Positions 42,306 to 50,710 of a stretch of 50,710 nucleotides of DNA are shown here, piece after piece. The translations under genes were made by a program, and so were the position numbers. The first letter of the stretch is position 1, and every line of letters begins with the position of its first letter. This stretch comes from SAR86 cluster bacterium (lineage in GTDB: Bacteria; Pseudomonadota; Gammaproteobacteria; Magnimaribacterales; TMED112): assembly GCA_016779525.1 (NCBI GenBank), contig JADHNL010000004.1, positions 1 through 50,710 of the forward strand. Reading direction: 5' to 3'. Below the pieces are notes generated by a model. The model had not been told where the DNA came from. It worked only from the letters and a program-made list of their open reading frames with translations, and did not search any database.

Positions 42306-43829
42306 TTATTGAGGTCCTGCGGCAATAATCTCTTCAGCCACATTGTATTTCTGAAAATTTTCTTTAAATCTTGAACAAAGCTTTTCACATTCTTGGTCAT
42401 AATCTTGGACAGATGTCCATGTATTCTTTGGATTTAACAAGTTTTGATCAACTCCGTCAATACTATTAGGAATGCTAAGATTAAGTTTGTCTAGTTTTGT
42501 CACATTATCATGATCAATTGTATTTTCTTGGATAGCAGCGATTATTGCTCTGGTTGTTGGTATTGAAAACCTTTCTCCAACACCATAGCTCCCACCAGTC
42601 CATCCTGTATTCACTAGATAAACTTTGGTGTTATTTTTTCTAATCCTTTTTATGAGCAAGTCTGCATATACACTAGCAGGCCTTGGAAAAAATGGAGCCC
42701 CAAAACAGGTAGAAAATGTAAAATCCATTGATTTAGTGCTCCCTATTTCCGTTGAGCCAACTTTGGCCGTGTAACCGCTCAAAAAGTGATAGGCAGCAGC
42801 GTTTTCATCAAGCAAGGATACAGGAGGCAGAACTCCTGATAGGTCACAGGTAAGGAAAATTATATTATCAGGCTCATCACCTTCATTCTCTGGAACTGAG
42901 TTTTCAATAAAATCTCTTGGGTAACATACTCTGGTATTTTCAGTATACTTATCGTCATTATAGTCTGGAACACCGATATCATTTGTAACAACATTCTCTA
43001 ATACGCTTCCAAATTTAATGGCATTCCAAATTAATGGTTCATTTTCTTTAGATAACTTAATACATTTTGCATAACAACCACCTTCAAAATTGAATACTGT
43101 TCCGTCACCCCATCCATGTTCGTCATCACCAATTAGATTGCATCTTGGGTCGGCTGAAAGTGTTGTTTTTCCTGTCCCTGAAAGACCAAAAAACAATGTT
43201 GTTCTCTTGTCTTGTGTTTGATTGGCAGAGCAGTGCATTGGCAATACGTCCTTTTCAGGTAACAAAAAGTTTTGAACTGAAAACATCGACTTTTTCATTT
43301 CACCAGCATACTTCATGCCGGCGATAAGAACTTTACGCTTTAGAAAGTTAATAATGACACAGGATTCAGAGTTAGTATGGTCAATTTCAGGATCACAAAC
43401 ATAATTTGCAGCAGAAAGTATTTTCCATGTTTCTTTCTGTTCGGGATTGAATTGATCTGGGTTAATAAAGATTAACTTTGAAAATAGAGAATGCCAGGCT
43501 AACTCGGTTTTAACTTCAACAGGAATGTAGTGGTCTTTATTAGAACCAACATGAACTTTTGAACCAAAGTGATCTCTATTGTCTAAATAGTCTGAAACTT
43601 TTTCCCACAAAGCATCAAAATGGTTTGAGTCAAATGGTCTATTTACATCACCCCAATCAATTTGATCACTTGTGCTACTCTCTTTTACAATATATCTATC
43701 GGCTGGACTTCTCCCTGTTCTGCTGCCAGTTAAAGAATTAAATGCTCCATTGGCGACTAATTCACCTTCACCGTTCTCTACAGCGCGTTGGATTAACTTT
43801 GTATTAGAAAGTTCAAGTATTCTAGACAT
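42306..43829 (-). CDS. pckA: Phosphoenolpyruvate carboxykinase (ATP)
   Basis: PckA converts oxaloacetate and ATP to PEP, CO2 and ADP, the entry into gluconeogenesis. The kinase P-loop is [12 protein letters not shown], the metal-binding Asp lie in [11 protein letters not shown], and [15 protein letters not shown] and [11 protein letters not shown] are substrate-site signatures. Length 507 is a little under the 540 of E. coli. Its ATG overlaps the dsbB stop by one base (TAATG). Pairing with dsbB and gshA is unusual functionally and may just reflect compaction. Confidence 0.97.
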   Translation of the reverse strand: MSRILELSNTKLIQRAVENGEGELVANGAFNSLTGSRTGRSPADRYIVKESSTSDQIDWGDVNRPFDSNHFDALWEKVSDYLDNRDHFGSKVHVGSNKDHYIPVEVKTELAWHSLFSKLIFINPDQFNPEQKETWKILSAANYVCDPEIDHTNSESCVIINFLKRKVLIAGMKYAGEMKKSMFSVQNFLLPEKDVLPMHCSANQTQDKRTTLFFGLSGTGKTTLSADPRCNLIGDDEHGWGDGTVFNFEGGCYAKCIKLSKENEPLIWNAIKFGSVLENVVTNDIGVPDYNDDKYTENTRVCYPRDFIENSVPENEGDEPDNIIFLTCDLSGVLPPVSLLDENAAAYHFLSGYTAKVGSTEIGSTKSMDFTFSTCFGAPFFPRPASVYADLLIKRIRKNNTKVYLVNTGWTGGSYGVGERFSIPTTRAIIAAIQENTIDHDNVTKLDKLNLSIPNSIDGVDQNLLNPKNTWTSVQDYDQECEKLCSRFKENFQKYNVAEEIIAAGPQ

Positions 43830-44338
43830 TAGTTATATTTATGGCCCTTAAACATAATCAGGGAGTATCTTATCAACATTATCGCTAAGATTGAAGAGAA
43901 AAATACACTCGACCATTCTGCAATATTCAAACCTAGAAGCCACCATTGTTCTTCGGCACACTTACTGCTTCCTAAAAATACTTTTTGAAGACCATCAAAG
44001 AAAGGATACAACGAAAATATTGCCTCAAAAGGCATATCACACAACCCCAATGGCAGCTCATCTTTTGGTAGATTTTGAAGGTATACTTGTCGAAGACCAG
44101 CACTGAGCCCAAATAGAACAAAGACCATGCCAACCACATCAAAAAGCACTTTGAGTTTTGGGGTTACCATCTTAAAAAGGTATATAAGAAATATGGCTTG
44201 AGCAGAATATTTCTGCAGCAAACAAAGGTTGCATGGCACCAATCCCTCTATATTCTCAAGATACCATTGACTGATCACAACAATTAAAGATGCAATGGTA
44301 ACAATAAAGTTAAAATATCCCTCAAAAATTACTTTCAT
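43829..44338 (-). CDS. dsbB: Disulfide bond formation protein DsbB
   Basis: DsbB reoxidises DsbA and passes electrons to quinone. Four membrane helices fit 169 residues. The first periplasmic redox pair is CNLC in [12 protein letters not shown] (about residue 36), the second is the Cys in GLCDMPF and the Cys in SSKCAEEQW (about residues 99 and 126). The conserved Gln-Lys after CNLC and the Arg in [11 protein letters not shown] support quinone interaction. It is the first gene of the minus operon. A perfect TATAAT ends eight bases before its ATG. Confidence 0.94.
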   Translation of the reverse strand: MKVIFEGYFNFIVTIASLIVVISQWYLENIEGLVPCNLCLLQKYSAQAIFLIYLFKMVTPKLKVLFDVVGMVFVLFGLSAGLRQVYLQNLPKDELPLGLCDMPFEAIFSLYPFFDGLQKVFLGSSKCAEEQWWLLGLNIAEWSSVFFSSILAIMLIRYSLIMFKGHKYN

Positions 44339-44345
44339 AATTAAG

Positions 44346-44352
44346 TATTATA
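44346..44352. promoter_or_regulatory. Overlapping -10 elements of divergent dsbB and polA
   Basis: TATTATA carries TATTAT on the plus strand (44346-44351, 10 bases before the polA ATG) and TATAAT on the minus strand (44352-44347, 8 bases before the dsbB ATG). The entire intergenic gap is 23 bases, so any -35 contacts must lie in the neighbouring gene. No Shine-Dalgarno is present for either gene. Confidence 0.5.
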
Positions 44353-44361
44353 TAGAGTCAT

Positions 44362-47019
44362 ATGATTTTTAGACCAGACATAATTTTAATTGATGGCTCT
44401 TCATATATTTACCGAGCTTTTCATGCTTTGCCACCACTAACGACTAGCACAGGGAGGCCAACTGGAGCTACCAGAGGTTTTGCATCAATGCTAAGAAAGC
44501 TTATTTCAACATATCCTAATGTGCCAATGGTGATGGTATTTGATGCAAAAGGAAAAACATTTAGAAGTGATTACTATAAAGGCTACAAAGCCAATAGGCC
44601 TTCAATGCCCAATGAACTTAGATCCCAGATTTCGGACATTAAAGAATTAACCAAACTCTTCAAGCTGCATAGTGAAGAGGTTGTAGGGGTCGAAGCAGAT
44701 GATGTAATTGCCACACTTGCTAAGAGTTTTGGCGTTAAGCATAAAGTTCTAATTTCGTCGCCAGACAAGGATCTAACACAGCTAGTGACAGATAAAGTTA
44801 TTCAGCACAACTCTATGAGCGATGATTTCTTCGATGAAGCTAAGGTCTTCGAAAAATTTGGTGTTATGCCAAATCAAATTAAAGAGCTTTTAGCATTGGT
44901 TGGAGACAAAGCAGACAATATTCCTGGGATAACTAAAGTTGGGCCAAAAACAGCAGCAAAATGGCTCAATGAATTTGGATCAATTAATGCTTTGATTGAT
45001 AGCATTGATCAAATAAAAGGTGTAGTAGGTGAGCACTTGCGCAACGAACAAGAATTCATAAAAAGAAATTTATTCTTGGTTTCGCTAAAGGAAGACCTAG
45101 ACCTAAAATTATCGATACAAGATATTTCTCTGCCTCAAGCAAATAACAGCGAATTAGTTGATTTCTATAGAAGCTTAGAATTTAACACCTTTATTGAGTC
45201 TGCTACTCCTGCCGTTCAAAGCTTAGCCTACAAAACAATATCCAATACAAATGAGCTTGAAGAATTAAATAAAGAATTAGAGGATGCTGAATATTTTTCA
45301 TTTGATACGGAAACGAGCTCTCTTAATTTAAATGAAAAAAATATAGTTGGTCTTTCTTTTTCAACAAAGAAGGGAACTGGCTCATATGTTCCAATAAACC
45401 ATACAGAAACTACAAATCTATCAGAAGCTGAGATAATGTCTTGGTTGAAACAGTTTCTTGAAAACAATCAAAGAAAAATGATTGGCCACAATCTAAAGTT
45501 TGACCTCGCTATATTGGAAAACTATGACATCTCATTAGATTGTTTTTTAGCAGATACAATTTTAATGTCTTATGTTTTCAATAGCACCGCATCTCGACAT
45601 AACCTTGACGCATTAGCTGAGCACTATTTATCTCGAAAAACAATTAAGTTTGAGGATGTTATTGGTAAAGGGAAATCTAAACTCAAGAACTTCTCTGAGG
45701 TGCCAATAAAAGAGGCAACAAATTATGCTGCTGAGGATGCAGAAGTTACTTTATGTCTATATCAGACTTTGTTGGACAAGCTCACAAATGAGAACAAGCA
45801 ACTGTTAGAGAGAATTGAAAATCAATTGGTTTTTGTATTGATGCAGATGGAAAAGACTGGAGCTTTGATAGATCAAGCACACCTGAATAAATTGTCGAAT
45901 GAATTCGGTAGCAAGCTTATAAAGTTAGTAAAATCAATCCATGATAAATGCCAGGTGGTATTTAATTTAGATTCACCAAAACAATTGAGCGAGGTTTTGT
46001 TTGATAAATTGGGCATGCCTACCAAAGGTCTGAAAAAAACTGCTTCAGGCTACTTCTCTACATCTGAAAGCATTTTGCAGCAACTTGCCGAAGAGAATCA
46101 AGTTGTTGAGAATATACTCGAGTACAGGTCGTTGGCAAAATTAAAAAGCACTTATACCGATAAAATCTCTGAAATCTGCGACCATAATTCAAGAGTTCAC
46201 ACATCCTACCATCAAGCAGTTACGTCTACAGGCAGACTATCATCTTCGGAGCCAAATCTGCAAAACATACCCATAAGAACTAAAGAGGGGATCACAATTA
46301 GAGAAGCATTTGTTGCCCCACCTGACAAAAAAATCCTTGCTCTGGATTATTCTCAGATTGAATTAAGACTCATGGCTCATTACTCACAAGATAAAACAAT
46401 GGTCAATTCATTTAATAACGATGAGGATATACATAAGAGAACAGCAGCCGAAATTTTTGGTGTTCCTCTTGATCAAATAACTGCTGACATGAGAAGGCGG
46501 GCTAAAACAATAAACTTTGGTCTTTTGTATGGTATGAGTGCATTTGGTTTAGCGAATCAGTTAAAGGTTTCAAGGCCTGAAGCAGAAATGTTCTTAACAA
46601 GTTATTTTGAGAAATATTCTTCAGTTAAATCATTCATGGAAAATATTGTTGAACAAGCCAAAGCTTCTAAATATGTTGAGACACTTTATGGACGAAAAAT
46701 TCATGTTCCAAATATTGACTCACCAAATTACATGATGAGACAAGCTTCTGAGAGAGTTGCAATTAATGGACCACTTCAAGGTAGTGCCGCTGATATTATT
46801 AAGGTTGCTATGATCGAAATAAGCAAATTAATAAAGAAACAGAATTTAAAAATAGATTTAATTATGCAGGTGCATGATGAGTTGGTATTTGAGGTCCCAG
46901 CACACTTTAATGATTCAAGCATTAAAGAAATAATCCAGCTCATGGAAGAAAGCACAAAGATATCGGTGCCTTTGCGTGTCGACTATGGTTTTGGTGCTAA
47001 CTGGAAAGAAGCTCATTGA
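44362..47019 (+). CDS. polA: DNA polymerase I
   Basis: Pol I removes RNA primers and fills gaps. The N-terminal 5'-3' exonuclease (LIDGSSYIYRAFHAL, VMVFDAKGKTFR, LVGDKADNIPGI) covers about residues 1-290. The 3'-5' proofreading domain is active-looking: FDTETSSLN, GHNLKFDLAILENYD and NYAAEDAEVTL keep the metal-binding acids. The polymerase domain has motif A LDYSQIELRLMAH, motif B RRRAKTINFGLLYGMSAFG and motif C VHDELVFEV. Length 885 is normal (928 in E. coli). It overlaps engB tail to tail by 23 bases. Confidence 0.98.
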   Translation: MIFRPDIILIDGSSYIYRAFHALPPLTTSTGRPTGATRGFASMLRKLISTYPNVPMVMVFDAKGKTFRSDYYKGYKANRPSMPNELRSQISDIKELTKLFKLHSEEVVGVEADDVIATLAKSFGVKHKVLISSPDKDLTQLVTDKVIQHNSMSDDFFDEAKVFEKFGVMPNQIKELLALVGDKADNIPGITKVGPKTAAKWLNEFGSINALIDSIDQIKGVVGEHLRNEQEFIKRNLFLVSLKEDLDLKLSIQDISLPQANNSELVDFYRSLEFNTFIESATPAVQSLAYKTISNTNELEELNKELEDAEYFSFDTETSSLNLNEKNIVGLSFSTKKGTGSYVPINHTETTNLSEAEIMSWLKQFLENNQRKMIGHNLKFDLAILENYDISLDCFLADTILMSYVFNSTASRHNLDALAEHYLSRKTIKFEDVIGKGKSKLKNFSEVPIKEATNYAAEDAEVTLCLYQTLLDKLTNENKQLLERIENQLVFVLMQMEKTGALIDQAHLNKLSNEFGSKLIKLVKSIHDKCQVVFNLDSPKQLSEVLFDKLGMPTKGLKKTASGYFSTSESILQQLAEENQVVENILEYRSLAKLKSTYTDKISEICDHNSRVHTSYHQAVTSTGRLSSSEPNLQNIPIRTKEGITIREAFVAPPDKKILALDYSQIELRLMAHYSQDKTMVNSFNNDEDIHKRTAAEIFGVPLDQITADMRRRAKTINFGLLYGMSAFGLANQLKVSRPEAEMFLTSYFEKYSSVKSFMENIVEQAKASKYVETLYGRKIHVPNIDSPNYMMRQASERVAINGPLQGSAADIIKVAMIEISKLIKKQNLKIDLIMQVHDELVFEVPAHFNDSSIKEIIQLMEESTKISVPLRVDYGFGANWKEAH

Positions 47020-47572
47020 TTGTTCTAACAAATGAGCTTACTAACATGGGTCTCTTTATTGAAAAAGAGAATGCATTTGGGTAATTCTCTTGAATTGCAT
47101 TTAATACAACCTTTACCGAACTATCATCTAGTTTGTCAGCTTTTGTGAGGGCTATAAAGTAGTTAACCTTAAGACTTTCTAACATATTGATCATTTGAAG
47201 ATCAGATGATCTTAAGGGATGTCTGATATCTGTAAAAATTATTGCGGCTACAAGGTTATTTCTATTTTGAAAATATTTTGGTAGCTCAATAGCCCATTCG
47301 TCCTGTTGCTTCTTTGAAGTTTTTGAGTAGCCATAGCCTGGAAAATCTACTATGTAGTTAACTCCGATCTTAAAGAAATTAAATAGTTTTGTTTTACCGG
47401 GTTTTTTGCTGGTTTTAGCAATTTTCTTATTGGAGCTAACAGCATTAATTGCTGATGATTTTCCTGCATTTGAAGCCCCAACAAAGGCTATCTCAACCCC
47501 ATCATGACCATGCAATTGATCATAGGTTGCATGACTTACCTCAAACTCTAAGTTTAGGAAGGATAAATTCAT
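46997..47572 (-). CDS. engB: Ribosome biogenesis GTP-binding protein EngB (YihA/YsxC)
   Basis: EngB is an essential GTPase needed for 50S assembly. G1 is GASNAGKSSAINA, G2 the KPGKTKLFNFF segment, G3 DFPGYGYSKTSK, and G4 TKADK. IEIAFVG-type start EIAFVGASNAGKS is family-typical. Length 191 is normal. The polA-engB-cytochrome c4-dsbA order is shared with Pseudomonas. No Shine-Dalgarno is seen before its ATG. Confidence 0.95.
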   Translation of the reverse strand: MNLSFLNLEFEVSHATYDQLHGHDGVEIAFVGASNAGKSSAINAVSSNKKIAKTSKKPGKTKLFNFFKIGVNYIVDFPGYGYSKTSKKQQDEWAIELPKYFQNRNNLVAAIIFTDIRHPLRSSDLQMINMLESLKVNYFIALTKADKLDDSSVKVVLNAIQENYPNAFSFSIKRPMLVSSFVRTINELLSS

Positions 47573-47602
47573 CTTAATAATTTAATTAATTCCAAGTTGT
47601 TA

Positions 47603-47608
47603 TATAAT
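47603..47608 (+). promoter_or_regulatory. -10 element of the cytochrome c4 gene
   Basis: A perfect TATAAT ends nine bases before ATG 47618. TTTAAT 16 bases upstream is a weak -35. With this spacing the transcript would start about three bases before the ATG, and no Shine-Dalgarno is present. Confidence 0.5.
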
Positions 47609-47617
47609 CATTTTCGC

Positions 47618-48241
47618 ATGTTTAGGATATTTCTTTTACTTATTTCTTTTTCAATCATTGGTGCAGAGAAAGCCTCTTCAGTCAATTTTGAAACGGGCGA
47701 CTCAAATGCAGGTGCTCAAAAAGTTGCTGTATGTGCAGCATGTCATGGGACGGATGGAAACTCACAAGTTGGTAATTGGCCAAAAATTGCTGGCCAAAAT
47801 GAGCGTTATCTTTTTGAACAATTAAAGTTAATAAAAACAGAAGAAAGGTACATTGACGTCATGAAAGGCTTGCTTGATGGCTATTCAGAAGAAGATCTTC
47901 GAGATGTTGCAGCCTTCTATGCCAATAATAGTATGACAATGGGTCAATCAGCTGATGATGAATCTCTAGTTTTAGGAAAATTACTCTATAAGATTGGTGA
48001 TTATGAAAGAGGCATACCTTCATGTCAGGCATGTCATGCAGCAAATGGTTCTGGTAATTCTTTAGCGGGTTATCCAGCTCTTGGAGGCCAGCACAAAGAA
48101 TACTTAATCAGCTCTTTGTTGGCCTATAAAAATGGTGAAAGAATAAGTGGACCTAATGCCTATATCATGAATCAAATTTCACAGCGCCTTAGTGAGGAAG
48201 ATATTGAGGCTTTATCTAACTACATTATAGGATTGTATTAA
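47618..48241 (+). CDS. Diheme cytochrome c4
   Basis: Cytochrome c4 is a periplasmic or membrane-attached two-heme carrier that donates electrons to terminal oxidases. The protein starts with a signal peptide (MFRIFLLLISFSIIGAEKA) and has two CxxCH sites, CAACHGTDGNS (about residue 41) and CQACHAANGSG (about residue 137), each followed by the family NWPKIAGQ/GYPALGGQ loop. ATG 47618 is preferred over the upstream TTG at 47597, which overlaps the -10. It overlaps dsbA by one base (TAATG). Confidence 0.93.
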   Translation: MFRIFLLLISFSIIGAEKASSVNFETGDSNAGAQKVAVCAACHGTDGNSQVGNWPKIAGQNERYLFEQLKLIKTEERYIDVMKGLLDGYSEEDLRDVAAFYANNSMTMGQSADDESLVLGKLLYKIGDYERGIPSCQACHAANGSGNSLAGYPALGGQHKEYLISSLLAYKNGERISGPNAYIMNQISQRLSEEDIEALSNYIIGLY

Positions 48242-48816
48242 TGATTAGATCTTTACTTTTATTATTCTTTATTTCATTCATTGCTGCCGAGCCTAGAGAA
48301 GGAATAGATTATGTTTTAATTCCTGAAGGCTTAATCAAAGAAAATGGAGTTACCGAAGTATTTTGGTATGGTTGTCCTGCTTGTTTTGCCTACGAAGAAG
48401 TCCTTGATGAGATTAGAGAAAGAAGGCCTGATGTAAAAATTGATCTAATACCGCTTTGGGATGAGCCTACTGCTAAAACTTATTACACAATAAAATCTCT
48501 CGGACTTGAAGAAGAAGCTCACAGAAAAGTTTTTGAGGATTGGCAGCTTCAAAGAAAAACTTTTAGAAATGAGAAAGATATTCGTTCTTTTGCAAAAAGA
48601 CATGGTTACGACGAAGAAAGTTTTGCTAAAACTTATAATTCCTTTGGAGTTCAAGTAAAAGCAAGAAATGCAATTAGCACTCCAAGAAAATTCGTTAATT
48701 CTGGCGTGGAATTTTCTGGGACACCAACAACAATAGTTAATAAAATATATTTAGTTAACAGACAAAGGGATAGAACAAAAGAAATTGAAACAATTTTATT
48801 TCTTTTGGACAAATAG
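48241..48816 (+). CDS. dsbA: Thiol:disulfide interchange protein DsbA, variant CPAC active site
   Basis: DsbA oxidises cysteines of exported proteins. A signal peptide (MIRSLLLLFFISFIAA) precedes a thioredoxin/DsbA fold. The redox motif is CPAC in WYGCPACFAYE (about residue 45) instead of the usual CPHC, and the cis-Pro segment is SGTPTTIVN with Thr before Pro instead of Val. Both positions tune redox potential in this family. Length 191 is typical. Its position after cytochrome c4 matches Pseudomonas. DsbB is encoded about 4 kb away. Confidence 0.92.
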   Translation: MIRSLLLLFFISFIAAEPREGIDYVLIPEGLIKENGVTEVFWYGCPACFAYEEVLDEIRERRPDVKIDLIPLWDEPTAKTYYTIKSLGLEEEAHRKVFEDWQLQRKTFRNEKDIRSFAKRHGYDEESFAKTYNSFGVQVKARNAISTPRKFVNSGVEFSGTPTTIVNKIYLVNRQRDRTKEIETILFLLDK

Positions 48817-48852
48817 CTTGAAAAAATTAATTTAGAAACAATTTATAAAGAC

Positions 48853-49296
48853 ATGAAGCAAACTATCATTATTACAGCACTCATACTTTTTGCTCCAAAT
48901 CTAATTTCAGACTCTTATGAAGATGAAGTCAGAAAAAGACTAGGCTTAAAAGGCCAAATCTGCAAACAAGATGAAAGTTGTGGCGTAAAATCTATGCCTG
49001 GCGTTGGAGTCAAAAGCAACAAAACTGAACTAGTTGCAGTTAGTGAGGGTAGAGATGGCAAAACTGTTTATGATTTAGGTTGCGCAGCTTGTCATAATGC
49101 TGGTTTAGCTGGAGCTCCACTTTTGGGTGATCAGGCACAATGGGCGTCGCGCCTTGATAAGGGCCTGCAAACTTTAACTGATAATGCTTACAATGGATAC
49201 AATGCTATGCCAGCAAAAGGTCTCTGCATGGACTGCACAAGAGAAGAGATTGAGCAATCAGTTCAATATATGCTTGATGCATTAACGGTTAACTAA
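48853..49296 (+). CDS. Cytochrome c5-like monoheme protein
   Basis: The protein has a signal peptide (about residues 1-19), a linker with CKQDESC, and a C-terminal heme domain with CAACHNAGLAGAP (about residue 77) and MPAKGLCMDCTREEIEQSV, which is the c5 pattern with its second Cys pair and axial Met in AMPAKG. Length 147. It likely shuttles electrons to the cox oxidase, as c4/c5 do. TTGAAA and TTTATA with an 18-base gap just before the ATG form a possible promoter with a near-zero leader. Its stop shares CTAA with the opposing small gene. Confidence 0.9.
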   Translation: MKQTIIITALILFAPNLISDSYEDEVRKRLGLKGQICKQDESCGVKSMPGVGVKSNKTELVAVSEGRDGKTVYDLGCAACHNAGLAGAPLLGDQAQWASRLDKGLQTLTDNAYNGYNAMPAKGLCMDCTREEIEQSVQYMLDALTVN

Positions 49297-49463
49297 CCAC
49301 CAAGATTTGCAACCTTTTTTTCTAGTTCCGCAATTCTATCAAGAGCCTTATTGAGCTCCTCTTTTTTTACAAAACCTGATTCAAGCATGAACTTTTCTAA
49401 TGCTGGTTTGACCATTTTTTCCATGCCTTTTAGGTCTTTATTCATTCCAAAAGGATTAAACAT
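49293..49463 (-). CDS. Small coiled-coil protein, possibly UbiK/BMFP-like
   Basis: The 56-residue frame reads MFNPFGMNKDLKGMEKMVKP at the start and ends LDRIAELEKKVANLGG. The C-terminal half, FVKKEELNKALDRIAELEKK, resembles the coiled coil of UbiK/YqiC (FVxREEFD...LxxLE), a ubiquinone-biosynthesis accessory factor, but it is shorter than that family and the match is weak. It overlaps the YigB-like gene by 8 bases and its stop overlaps the cytochrome gene's stop, which supports it being real. Confidence 0.55.
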   Translation of the reverse strand: MFNPFGMNKDLKGMEKMVKPALEKFMLESGFVKKEELNKALDRIAELEKKVANLGG

Positions 49464-50184
49464 CTTTTTTCTCCAAAATAAAATTTTTATTTACCACCTG
49501 GTAAACTTCTTTCCAGGTTTTAGCTTGCAATTCACAGGGAACAATTTCTTCCCATTTTCGCTTTTCACAATTAAACCATAAAGTATTGAAATTACAATTT
49601 CTTGCACCACCAATATCGTTTATTGGACAGTCTCCAATATGTAAAACTTCTTGTGGTTCACATTTCGCCACTTGAAGAGCTTTAATAAAGTGCCCAGATG
49701 ATGGTTTATTGCTTTGCACATCTTTAGAAGAAATTTGATCAATAAAAAAATTACTTATTCCAATTATATTTAGGTCTGCATTGCCATTTGAGAGCGATAT
49801 AAGATTAACTTTTCGTGACAACCTCTCTAAAATAATCCTGGCATCCTTATAAAGCTGAACCTTATTTCTAGCTTTAAAGAACACATTAAATCCTTCATTA
49901 CTATAATATGCTGCCGAACTTTCATCTGCTCCATGATCAAGCAATAATTCTTTAATAATTTGTTTTCTAAATCTTGTTAAATCAAATTTAAGACTTTTAT
50001 CTTTCTTTACGAGAGATGTTCTTATATCGCCTATTAGATTATCTGAAAATGAATCTTTTATATCTGGAAACTTTCCCAAAATAAATCTCCACATCGCATT
50101 TTCTGCAGCGATAATAATTTTGGTGTTGGGCCACAAGGTGTCGTCCAAATCAAGGGTAATTAGTTTTAATTTATTTCTTGGCAT
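49456..50184 (-). CDS. HAD-superfamily phosphatase, YigB-like
   Basis: HAD motifs are LDLDDTLWP (nucleophile and acid Asp, about residues 10-18), SLSNGN (motif II), the Lys in QSNKPSSGHF (motif III) and HIGDCPINDIGGARN (motif IV). The helical cap lies between motifs I and II. In E. coli yigB directly follows xerC and encodes a phosphatase of the riboflavin pathway (ARPP dephosphorylation); the same order here suggests the same role, by context. Length 242 matches YigB (238). It overlaps xerC by 14 bases. Confidence 0.85.
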   Translation of the reverse strand: MPRNKLKLITLDLDDTLWPNTKIIIAAENAMWRFILGKFPDIKDSFSDNLIGDIRTSLVKKDKSLKFDLTRFRKQIIKELLLDHGADESSAAYYSNEGFNVFFKARNKVQLYKDARIILERLSRKVNLISLSNGNADLNIIGISNFFIDQISSKDVQSNKPSSGHFIKALQVAKCEPQEVLHIGDCPINDIGGARNCNFNTLWFNCEKRKWEEIVPCELQAKTWKEVYQVVNKNFILEKKDV

Positions 50185-50710
50185 GGGGGTGAGCTTTATC
50201 GTAAATTTTTACTAACTGTTGAAAGTCTAATTTGGTATATATTTGAGTTGTGCTAAGACTGCTGTGGCCAAGCATTTCTTGAATTGATCTTAAATCCCCA
50301 GAAGATTCCAACATGTGGGTAGCAAAACTGTGTCTTAGCATATGAGGGTGAACGGGGGCCATACCTAATGAAAGTGAAATTTTCCATAATCTTTGTTGCA
50401 TTGCCCTTACAGAAATTCTGACCCCATATTTATTGGTAAAAAGAGCATCTTTATCAACTATATTTTTTCGTGTTGAAAGCCAATCAGATATTGCTTGTTG
50501 CGCATACTGGCCAACCGGAATTAATCGCTCTTTCATTCCCTTGCCCAAGACTTTAACAAAAGAAAAATCTTGCTCAAACGAAGAAACTTTTACATTAACT
50601 GCTTCAGAAACCCTTAAACCACAAGAGTAGAGTAGTTCAAGAAATGCTTTATCTCTGAACTCAAAGATTGTCTTAGGCTGAAAGGATAACAGCCTGTCAA
50701 CGTCCTCAAG
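50171..50710 (-). CDS. xerC: Tyrosine recombinase XerC, N-terminus cut by window edge
   Basis: XerC with XerD resolves chromosome dimers at dif. The frame is open to the window end, giving 179 codons of the catalytic domain. All catalytic residues are visible: Arg in CGLRVSEAVNV, Lys in VKVLGKGMKER, HMLRHSF (His and Arg), His in LGHSSLSTTQIYT and the Tyr nucleophile in the same stretch. The usual length is about 300, so roughly 120 N-terminal residues are missing here. XerC rather than XerD is inferred from the neighbouring yigB-like gene. Confidence 0.9.
   Translation of the reverse strand, partial: LEDVDRLLSFQPKTIFEFRDKAFLELLYSCGLRVSEAVNVKVSSFEQDFSFVKVLGKGMKERLIPVGQYAQQAISDWLSTRKNIVDKDALFTNKYGVRISVRAMQQRLWKISLSLGMAPVHPHMLRHSFATHMLESSGDLRSIQEMLGHSSLSTTQIYTKLDFQQLVKIYDKAHPHAKK

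Overview
The window is a gap-free stretch of bacterial chromosome, about one third G+C by eye, carrying the replication-origin-proximal housekeeping region of a gammaproteobacterium. The order glmS-glmU-atp operon-parB-parA-rsmG-mnmG-mnmE-yidC-rnpA-rpmH, divergent from dnaA-dnaN-recF-gyrB, followed by glycyl-tRNA synthetase, an LpxL-type acyltransferase, trkH-trkA-fmt-def, tsaC, hemF, aroE, yheV and the cox genes, and then dsbB/polA-engB-cytochrome c4-dsbA-cytochrome c5 and yigB-xerC, matches blocks familiar from Pseudomonas-like genomes. The low G+C, nearly absent intergenic space and lost accessory genes suggest a streamlined, aerobic, probably marine lineage (SAR86-like is my guess; the sequence alone does not prove it).

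Layout. 1-9.3 kb (minus): glmS (cut by the window edge), glmU and the F1Fo ATP synthase operon. 9.4-16.8 kb (minus): chromosome partitioning (parA, parB), tRNA U34 modification (mnmG, mnmE), rsmG, membrane protein insertion (yidC), RNase P protein and L34. 16.9-22.3 kb (plus): dnaA, dnaN, recF, gyrB, with two parS-like palindromes inside recF. 22.2-28.7 kb: a single-chain glycyl-tRNA synthetase, an acyltransferase, and a def-fmt-trkA-trkH operon. 28.7-31.5 kb (plus): purE, tsaC, hemF, aroE, yheV. 31.6-39.7 kb (plus): a complete aa3-type cytochrome c oxidase locus with heme A synthesis and copper insertion factors. 39.7-44.3 kb (minus): a dsbB-pckA-gshA-quinone reductase-small membrane protein operon. 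44.4-50.7 kb: polA, engB, cytochromes c4 and c5, dsbA, a small coiled-coil gene, a YigB-like phosphatase and xerC (cut by the window edge).

The gene set hangs together as aerobic growth machinery: cytochromes c4/c5 and heme A/copper assembly factors feed the aa3 oxidase, whose proton gradient drives the ATP synthase; DsbA/DsbB and GshA handle thiols. No stretch longer than 185 bases lacks a gene, and I see no tRNA, rRNA, CRISPR array, insertion sequence, phage gene, riboswitch or GC-rich intrinsic terminator.

I found no new multi-gene system. What deserves attention is (1) a repeated promoter layout in which a -10 hexamer sits only 7-10 bases before an ATG without a Shine-Dalgarno sequence, including two divergent gene pairs that share one symmetric or overlapping -10; (2) GyrB lacking the large insert usual in proteobacteria; (3) a dimeric-type GlyRS occupying the locus where relatives keep glyQ-glyS; (4) parS-like sites in recF; and (5) every convergent gene pair overlapping, five of six by one four-base double stop.
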